Assembly (NCBI GenBank): GCA_027457205.1
Contig: DAIDTM010000287.1
Location: 1-9,423, forward strand
Direction of reading: 5' to 3'
Source: Anaerolineae bacterium
GTDB lineage: Bacteria > Chloroflexota > Anaerolineae > UBA4142
DNA: 9,423 bases
How positions within the stretch are numbered: the first letter of the stretch is position 1; each line of letters opens with the position of its first letter. Below are positions 4,756-9,423 of the stretch, in pieces. The notes under the pieces were generated by a model. That model was given only the letters and a program-made list of their open reading frames with translations, made no database searches and had not been told where the DNA came from. The translations under genes and the position numbers were made by a program.

Positions 4756-6015
4756 ATGGAAACGAAACTTGTAACAGCCAATCTTGGCGTCGTGAATCCC
4801 GAAAGCATCGACGATTACATCGCGCGCGGCGGCTATCGCGCGCTGGAAAAAGCCGCCAGCGACATGTCGTCGCCGCAGATGATCGACGCGCTCAAAACTG
4901 CCGGGCTGATCGGGCGCGGCGGCGCGGCGTTCCCGACCGCGCTCAAGCGCGAACTCGCGGTCAAAGCTGAAGTCACGCAGCCGTGGCCCGCGCCGGTGAC
5001 TGTGCCCGCGCCGTACCGCCGCTCGTCCGCGTTCGTCATCTGCAACGCGGATGAATCGGAGACCGGCACCTTCAAAGATCGCTTGCTGATGGAAGGCGAT
5101 CCATTCCGGATTCTCGAAGGCATGGCGATCACGGCGTTCGTCACTTGCGCGACGAATGGTTTCATCTATCTGCGCGGCTAATATCCGCTGGCGTACGAGC
5201 GGCTGTCGCGCGCAATCGACGCGGCGCGGCAGCGCGGTTTTCTCGGCGAAAGAATTCTGCGCGACGATTTCGATTTCGACGTAGAGATTCGGCGCGGCGC
5301 GGGCGCGTACATCTGCGGCGAAGAGACCGCGCTGTTCGAATCGATCGAGGGCAAGCGCGGCGAGCCGCGCACCAAGCCGCCTTTTCCTACGGACGCGGGA
5401 TTGTTTCAGCGCCCGACGGTCATCAACAACGTCGAGACGTTCGCGAACATTCCGTTCATCGCGCTGGAGGGCGCGGACGCGTACCGCCAATACGGCACGG
5501 CGAAATCGCCGGGCACGCGCGTCGTCTGCGTCAGCGGTCAGGTGAAGAAACCCGGCGCGTACGAAATCGCGATGGGTACGCTGCTGCGCGAGGTGATCTA
5601 CAATCTTGCCGGTGGGTTGCACGAGGGACGTACGCTGCAGGCGGTGTTGATCGGCGGCGCGGCAGGCGTGTTCCTGCGCCCAGACGAGATCGATATCGCG
5701 CTCGATTTCCAATCGCTCGCGGCGATCGGCGCGACGTTTGGCTCCGGCGCGATCATGGTGATGGACGACACGGCGAACGTGCGCGGCGTTCTGCGTCGCA
5801 TCGCACGGTTCTTCAAGGATGAATCGTGCGGCAAGTGCTTTCCGTGTCAGATCGGCACACAGCGCCAGTACGAAATTATCACGCGCACGGTCGGGGCGTT
5901 TCATGAAACGCCTATCCACGATCTCGGCGCGACGATGCGCGACGCGTCGTTGTGCGGGTTGGGACAGACCGCGTCGAGCGCGATCCTCAGCGCGATCGAC
6001 AAAGGATTGGTGTAG
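4756..6015 (+). pseudogene. nuoF: NuoF/FdsB-like NAD- and FMN-binding subunit, interrupted by in-frame TAA
   Basis: This subunit binds NAD(H) and FMN and carries a [4Fe-4S] cluster, passing electrons between NAD and the iron-sulfur chain. The frame runs unchanged from 4756 to 6015 (419 codons before the final stop, normal for a NuoF-type protein without extra N-terminal domain), except for TAA at 5179-5181, codon 142. Seen before it: GRGGAAFPT (53-61) and NADESETGTFKDR (97-109). Seen after it: GAGAYICGEETALFES, the PTVINNVETFANIP region, and ESCGKCFPCQIG with Cys at codons 358, 361 and 364 and the fourth at 400. The stop replaces Glu in the family motif YLRGEYP, one base change from GAA. Both halves are otherwise well conserved, so the lesion is very recent, is a sequencing error, or is read through. 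The start is ATG 4756 or TTG 4744; neither has a strong binding site. A proline-rich stretch of some 15 extra residues lies between codons 66 and 90. Confidence 0.9.
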
Positions 6016-6016
6016 T

Positions 6017-6757
6017 GTGAATAAGACCAAGTTGCTCGAACGCATTCAAACGGGACAAACGATTGCCGAACGCGCGTTCGCGGATTTGAGCGAAGCAGAA
6101 CGGAATCAAGCCGGGACGCATGAACATTGGTCCGCCAAAGACACGCTCGCGCATATCACGGCGTGGCAAATGCGCTGGGTGGATTGGCTATCGCCGCTCG
6201 GCGAAGGCAAACCGCTCAACGCGGAGGGTCCCGCGCCAGTGGAAGATGACGACCGGGCGAATGCAAAAATCTTTGCGGCGAATCAACATCGTGCCTGGGC
6301 GCAGATTCACGCGGATTATCAGAACGCCTCGCGGCAGATCCTCAAACTCGCGGCGCTTCTTTCAGAAGAAGAGTTGAATAGCCCGCAGCATTTCGCCTGG
6401 CTCGAAGAACCAACCCTCGCGCGGCGATTTACCGGCACGTTCTATTGGCACCTTCAAGAACACCTGGCGCGCCTTTTCATCGAGCGCAAGAATCCGGCGC
6501 ACGCGTTGGAAATTGCGGAGGAATTCTCGCGCCAAGTTGGCGCGGACGAACCTGCCGTCGATCGCGCCGTCGCGCTCTACAACCTCGCGTGCTATGCCGC
6601 GTTGATGGGGCGGCAGGAAATCGCGATTTCAAATCTCAAGACCGCGCTGTCACTCGATCCCGGACTAATCGGATGGTCGAAACAGGACACCGACCTCGAT
6701 TCGCTGCGCGAGCATCCAGCGTTCAAGGCGATGTACGCTTCGCTGCCGGCATCATAG
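6017..6757 (+). CDS. DinB-like protein with C-terminal TPR-like region
   Basis: The first 160 residues look like the DinB/DUF1706 four-helix bundle: LLERIQTGQTIAERAFADLS, then HWSAKDTLAHITAW with H46, and HLQEH with H145 and H149. These three His are placed as the metal-binding triad of that superfamily. Members include thiol-dependent transferases and self-protection proteins, so no reaction can be assigned. Residues 183-246 resemble a TPR-like helical pair (AVALYNLACYAALMGRQEIA, then a TDLDSLREHPAF ending common in such proteins). The 246-residue length is longer than a plain DinB protein. GTG at 6017 lies 1 base after the nuoF stop, so the two genes are probably translationally coupled; longer frames would overlap nuoF. 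Its link to formate metabolism is unclear. Confidence 0.75.
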   Translation: MNKTKLLERIQTGQTIAERAFADLSEAERNQAGTHEHWSAKDTLAHITAWQMRWVDWLSPLGEGKPLNAEGPAPVEDDDRANAKIFAANQHRAWAQIHADYQNASRQILKLAALLSEEELNSPQHFAWLEEPTLARRFTGTFYWHLQEHLARLFIERKNPAHALEIAEEFSRQVGADEPAVDRAVALYNLACYAALMGRQEIAISNLKTALSLDPGLIGWSKQDTDLDSLREHPAFKAMYASLPAS

Positions 6758-6772
6758 ATTGTTCGAGGTAGA

Positions 6773-7384
6773 ATGACGACACAGCTAGACATCAACAAGC
6801 CCGAATTTTGGGAAGAGATTTATCAAGGCGGGCGCGCCGGCTGGGACCTCGGCGGACCGACGCCGGCGTTTGTGCGGCTTTTGGAATCCGGCGAATTCGC
6901 GCCGGGGCGAATGCTCGTCACCTGCGCCGGGCGCGGGCACGACGCGCGCGAGTTCGCGCGGCATGGTTTTCAAGTCGATGCGGTCGAATTTGCCGCCGAT
7001 CCAGTGCGCGATATGCGCGCGCTCGCCGACCCGCGCGCGCCGGTGCGCGTCTTTCAATCCGATCTCTTCACGCTGCCGCATGACCTCGATGGTCAGTACG
7101 ATTATGTGCTGGAATACACCTGCTATTGTGCGATCAACCCCAAGCGCCGCGCAGAATACGCCGATCTGATCGCGCGGCTGCTCAAACCGCGCGGAGTTTT
7201 GATCGCGCTGATCTTTCCGACGACGGAACATACCGGCGGACCGCCGTTCTACGCGCCGATTCCCGAAGTCCTCGGTCTCTTTCAAAAGGGTGGATTCCAA
7301 CTGATGCAGCGCGAAACGCCGGTCGACTCGGTCCCACAGCGTAAGGGATCGGAAGAACTGTTGATTTTCCAAAAGAGCCAATGA
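6773..7384 (+). CDS. TPMT-family SAM-dependent methyltransferase
   Basis: A 203-residue soluble class I methyltransferase of the thiopurine S-methyltransferase-like family, which in bacteria methylates sulfur, selenium or halide-type acceptors. Diagnostic parts are FWEEIYQGGRAGWDLGGPTP (12-31), the SAM-binding loop LVTCAGRGHDAREFARHGF (48-66), the acidic end of the next strand VDAVEFA, and EYTCYCAINPKRRAEY (114-129). The usual P of VPGCGRGHDA is T-C here. The start is ATG with GAGGT (6765-6769) 3 bases upstream, rather close. It overlaps the next methyltransferase gene by 4 bases (ATGA), so the two are surely cotranscribed. The substrate cannot be told. Confidence 0.88.
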   Translation: MTTQLDINKPEFWEEIYQGGRAGWDLGGPTPAFVRLLESGEFAPGRMLVTCAGRGHDAREFARHGFQVDAVEFAADPVRDMRALADPRAPVRVFQSDLFTLPHDLDGQYDYVLEYTCYCAINPKRRAEYADLIARLLKPRGVLIALIFPTTEHTGGPPFYAPIPEVLGLFQKGGFQLMQRETPVDSVPQRKGSEELLIFQKSQ

Positions 7385-7953
7385 TGACGATCGTGATCGC
7401 CTATCTCCTCGTCGCGTTTTTTGTTGTGTTTGAAGGACGCATTCGCCAGGGCGAGGAAGCGAAAACGCTCGACCGCGGCGAAGCCGATCGCGGCAGCACA
7501 ATGTTGGTCGGGGCGTCGTTCGGTATCGCGTCGACTGTGCTGCTCGTCGCGGCGGCGCTAGATTACTGGCGCATCGGGTTGATCGATAACGCGCTGATCG
7601 GCTGGCTCGGAATTGCGATCATGGTCGCCGGCATCGCACTGCGCTTTTGGGCGAACCAAACGCTCGGTGAATTCTACACGCGGACGCTCAAGACGACCGC
7701 GCGCCAGCGCGTGGTGCAGCAAGGTCCGTACCGCGTCGTTCGCCATCCAGGTTATCTGGGAACGATCCTGCTCTGGCTTGGCGCCGGTATCGCGGCGGTG
7801 AACTGGATTGCCGCCGTGCTGATCATCGTTCTGATGTTTGGAGTTTACATCTATCGCATCCGTTCCGAAGAGGTGATGCTCAGAAATGCGTTGGGCGAAG
7901 AGTACCAAAAATATTCGGCGAGAACATGGCGATTGATTCCATTCGTTTACTGA
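7381..7953 (+). CDS. ICMT/PEMT-like membrane methyltransferase
   Basis: A 190-residue integral membrane protein of the isoprenylcysteine carboxyl methyltransferase / phospholipid methyltransferase-like superfamily. Hydrophobic segments lie at about 3-17, 42-61, 71-87, 127-138 and 141-158. The cofactor-binding signature is GPYRVVRHPGYLG (115-127), followed by RSEEVMLRNALGEEYQKY (161-178) and the ending RTWRLIPFVY. The bacterial members are mostly of unknown substrate, and true prenyl-cysteine methylation is unlikely to be its job. ATG 7381 overlaps the previous stop as ATGA, which fixes the start by coupling. A second ATG follows at once. Confidence 0.85.
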   Translation: MMTIVIAYLLVAFFVVFEGRIRQGEEAKTLDRGEADRGSTMLVGASFGIASTVLLVAAALDYWRIGLIDNALIGWLGIAIMVAGIALRFWANQTLGEFYTRTLKTTARQRVVQQGPYRVVRHPGYLGTILLWLGAGIAAVNWIAAVLIIVLMFGVYIYRIRSEEVMLRNALGEEYQKYSARTWRLIPFVY

Positions 7954-7966
7954 CCGAGGATTAACT

Positions 7967-8659
7967 ATGAGTGACGTTACGCTGACCATAGACGATCAAT
8001 CAATCACGGTGCCCGAAGGCACGACGATCTTGCAAGCCGCGCATCAAATCGACAAAGAGATTCCGACGATCTGCTACCATCCGCATTTCACCGCGCCGTC
8101 GCTCTGCCGCATGTGTGTGGTCGAAGTCGAGAAATCGCGCGTGCTGGTGCAGTCGTGCTCGCGCGCGTGCGAAAATGGGATGGTCGTGCGCACCGACACG
8201 CCGCGCGTCCAGCAAGCGCGCAAGACGATTCTCGAATTGCTGAACAGCGCGGTCGACGTGAGCGATGCACCGGACATTCAAGAGTACATGCGCCGGTACG
8301 GCGCGAACGCACAGCGTTTTGCAGATGGCGCGCGGCGCGAGTTGCCGCTGCATGATGACAATCCGTTCTACATTCGCGATTACAGCAAATGTATCTTGTG
8401 CTGGCGCTGCGTGCAGGCGTGCGGTGAAGACGTGCAGTGGACGTTCGCGATTCATCGCGCCGGGCGCGGCTTCGAGACGCGCATCGCCACGTTCTTCGAG
8501 AAGCCGATTCCGGAAAGCACGTGCGTCTACTGCGGCAACTGCGTGCAAGCGTGCCCGACCGGCGCGCTCAAAGCCAAGCGCGAATTCTGGATCGAGTCTG
8601 GGCGCGATGTGAGCGAACTGGTGCGGCATTCGCGATTGGAACGGAGACGCAAACGATAG
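7967..8659 (+). CDS. HoxU/NuoG-N-like iron-sulfur subunit of formate dehydrogenase
   Basis: Electron-transfer subunit linking the NAD module to the molybdenum site, equal to the N-terminal part of FdsA or to HoxU. The 230 residues start with a plant-type [2Fe-2S] domain with ligands C36, C47, C50 and C64. Two [4Fe-4S] clusters follow: C142, C145, C148, C152 (KCILCWRCVQAC) and C186, C189, C192, C196 (TCVYCGNCVQAC) in a ferredoxin fold. Between them, at about 90-112, most relatives have a His-Cys3 motif for another cluster; here the stretch reads LLNSAVDVSDAPDIQEYMRR, with no Cys or His. ATG 7967 has GAGGA (7956-7960) 6 bases upstream and sits 13 bases after the ICMT stop. The tail is Arg-rich. 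The catalytic subunit downstream begins with its own [4Fe-4S] domain, so this is a split form of FdsA. Confidence 0.9.
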   Translation: MSDVTLTIDDQSITVPEGTTILQAAHQIDKEIPTICYHPHFTAPSLCRMCVVEVEKSRVLVQSCSRACENGMVVRTDTPRVQQARKTILELLNSAVDVSDAPDIQEYMRRYGANAQRFADGARRELPLHDDNPFYIRDYSKCILCWRCVQACGEDVQWTFAIHRAGRGFETRIATFFEKPIPESTCVYCGNCVQACPTGALKAKREFWIESGRDVSELVRHSRLERRRKR

Positions 8660-8674
8660 CGCGATGGAGCAAAA

Positions 8675-8929
8675 GTGGCGAAACTCAAACTGGATTTGCA
8701 CGACATCTATAATCGCGGCGGTCAGATCGACGCCGAACTGGATCGAATTGTGCAAGAGGCAGTCGACAAGAAGATCGATCTGGTCGAAATCATTCCCGGC
8801 AAAGGGAGCGGGCAACTCAAGAAAAAGGTGCTGCGCTTTTTGAATCAGTCTCACATCCGCCGACTGTACCATCGCGTTGAAAAGGACGACAAGAACTTTG
8901 GACGTATCTTTGTCCATTTCAAGCATTGA
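8675..8929 (+). CDS. Small Smr-domain protein
   Basis: An 84-residue protein that is essentially one Smr domain, as in the C-terminus of MutS2. Such domains are nucleases or RNA/DNA-binding modules. LDLHDIYNRGGQ at 6-17 matches the LDLHG motif, IIPGKGSGQLKKKVL at 39-53 matches the HGKGxG turn (His is replaced by Pro here), and GRIFVHF closes the fold. GTG at 8675 has GGAG (8666-8669) 5 bases upstream and starts 15 bases after the HoxU-like gene. Its place between two formate dehydrogenase subunits is not explained by any known role, and it may be a hitchhiker. Confidence 0.85.
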   Translation: MAKLKLDLHDIYNRGGQIDAELDRIVQEAVDKKIDLVEIIPGKGSGQLKKKVLRFLNQSHIRRLYHRVEKDDKNFGRIFVHFKH

Positions 8930-8930
8930 T

Positions 8931-8955
8931 CGTTACGTTTTACGCTTTACGTTTT
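8931..8955. repeat. Heptamer tandem repeat, family ACGYTTT, before fdhA
   Basis: Three exact-register units ACGTTTT, ACGCTTT, ACGTTTT (8935-8955), with a partial unit before them, fill the 42-base gap between the Smr gene and fdhA. They end 5 bases before the fdhA GAGGAG. The same family, in shorter form, occurs beside rsfS at 926-942. Confidence 0.65.
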
Positions 8956-8971
8956 ATTCTGAGGAGCAGCG

Positions 8972-9423
8972 ATGCTTGCTGAAGACAAAGTGACCGCCAC
9001 CACCTGTCCGTTTTGCGGCGTGGGGTGTCGGCTCAATTTGCATACGCAAGGTAACCAGATTCTGTCCGCGACGACCCCGTACGATCACGTCGTCAGTCGC
9101 GGCAATCTGTGCATCAAAGGTCGCTTCGGCTGGGATTTCATCTACCATCCCGACCGCGTATTAAAGCCCCTGATTCGCAAAGACATTGACGTAGGGGCGC
9201 CCCTTCGTGGTCGCCCTCTGCGTGAACGTCCTCGCACGCAAGCGGCACGCGACGACTGGCGCGAAGCAACCTGGGACGAGGCGCTCGAACTTGTCACGGA
9301 TCGCTTCGCGGCGACGGTTAAGCAGCACGGACCTGACGCGACGGCAGTTTTTTGTTGCGCCAAGGCGACGATCGAGGACAACTACGCGCTGCAAAAAATG
9401 TTCCGCGCGGTGATCGGCACGAA
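8972..9423 (+). CDS. fdhA: Formate dehydrogenase catalytic subunit, N-terminal part
   Basis: Molybdopterin (bis-MGD) oxidoreductase of the formate dehydrogenase group, oxidising formate to CO2. The gene runs off the right edge, leaving about 150 of an expected 650-700 or more residues. The frame is open from ATG 8972, with GAGGAG (8961-8966) 5 bases upstream. The [4Fe-4S] domain has ligands C12, C15, C19 and C47 in CPFCGVGC and GNLCIKGRFGWDF, spaced C-x2-C-x3-C-x27-C. FIYHPDRVLKPLIRK, WREATWDEALELV and the ALQKMFRAVIGT stretch follow, as in soluble and NAD-linked formate dehydrogenases. The Mo-ligand Cys or Sec and the catalytic His-Arg lie beyond the window, so metal choice and substrate are unproven. 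The loop between LIRK and WREATW holds an Arg/Pro-rich segment with a palindromic repeat. Context with NuoE, NuoF and HoxU-like genes supports NAD-linked formate dehydrogenase. Confidence 0.9.
   Translation, partial: MLAEDKVTATTCPFCGVGCRLNLHTQGNQILSATTPYDHVVSRGNLCIKGRFGWDFIYHPDRVLKPLIRKDIDVGAPLRGRPLRERPRTQAARDDWREATWDEALELVTDRFAATVKQHGPDATAVFCCAKATIEDNYALQKMFRAVIGT
9188..9230. repeat. Palindromic repeat-like element inside fdhA
   Basis: GGGCGCCC (9195-9202) pairs with GGTCGCCC (9209-9216) with one C/T mismatch around CTTCGT. GGGGCGCCCC at 9194-9203 is itself a palindrome. GACGT (9188-9192) and ACGTC (9226-9230) form an outer inverted pair. It keeps the fdhA frame and encodes an Arg/Pro-rich loop (VGAPLRGRPLRERPRT) not typical of the surrounding fold. 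I infer an inserted intergenic-type repeat; the borders are approximate. Confidence 0.45.

Noticed and set aside
4207..6015. Start of a respiratory complex I (nuo) operon
   Set aside because: No nuoA-D or membrane subunit genes are seen, and the downstream HoxU-like and molybdopterin subunits fit an NAD-linked formate dehydrogenase better.
4669..6045. A 458-codon open frame on the minus strand opposite nuoF, longer than either half of the interrupted gene
   Set aside because: The translation is extremely rich in Arg, Ala and Asp, has no recognisable motif, and mirrors nuoF codons. nuoF shows strong family motifs throughout. Long antisense frames are common in GC-rich DNA.
8000..8926. A 308-codon minus-strand frame opposite the HoxU-like and Smr genes
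   Set aside because: It crosses two well-supported genes, has Arg/Ala/His-rich composition and no family motif.

Overview
The window reads like a piece of a moderately GC-rich bacterial chromosome, most probably from the Chloroflexota (Anaerolineae-like). This assignment is inference. It rests on the style of the proteins, the frequent GTG/TTG starts, and the small degenerate tandem repeats that fill several intergenic gaps. No rRNA or tRNA gene was seen to confirm it. Genes are tightly packed and almost all lie on the + strand.

Left part (1-1417): the C-terminal end of a TPR protein, then nucleoside diphosphate kinase (ndk). A bidirectional hairpin terminator separates ndk from the convergent ribosome silencing factor gene rsfS. 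rsfS appears to start at AUU or CUG behind a strong Shine-Dalgarno. Its promoter stands back to back with a near-consensus promoter that would give ffh an almost leaderless mRNA.

Middle part (1418-4133): a co-oriented set ffh - rpsP - khpA - rimM, for protein targeting, ribosomal protein S16, a KH RNA-binding protein and 30S maturation. It ends at a strong intrinsic terminator directly after rimM. The trmD and rplS genes that often follow rimM are not here. Three of the gaps hold inverted repeats or structured sequence.

Right part (4149-9423): a new promoter starts a run of + strand genes whose core is an NAD-linked formate dehydrogenase: a NuoE-like [2Fe-2S] subunit, a NuoF-like NAD/FMN subunit, a HoxU-like iron-sulfur subunit and the molybdopterin catalytic subunit, cut by the window end. 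Together they would move electrons between formate and NAD(H). Three unrelated-looking genes (a DinB-like protein, a TPMT-type methyltransferase and an ICMT-like membrane methyltransferase) sit between the F and U subunits. A small Smr-domain gene sits between U and the catalytic subunit. The NuoF-like gene carries one in-frame TAA at a conserved Glu codon, so either the enzyme is broken in this genome or the base call is wrong. The HoxU-like subunit lacks the usual His-Cys3 ligands of one [4Fe-4S] cluster.

The most unusual non-genic signal is a set of period-7 tandem repeats of at least three sequence families in intergenic gaps, once arranged as a large inverted repeat. There is also a period-9 inverted repeat, and a palindromic element that seems to have landed in frame inside the formate dehydrogenase gene.
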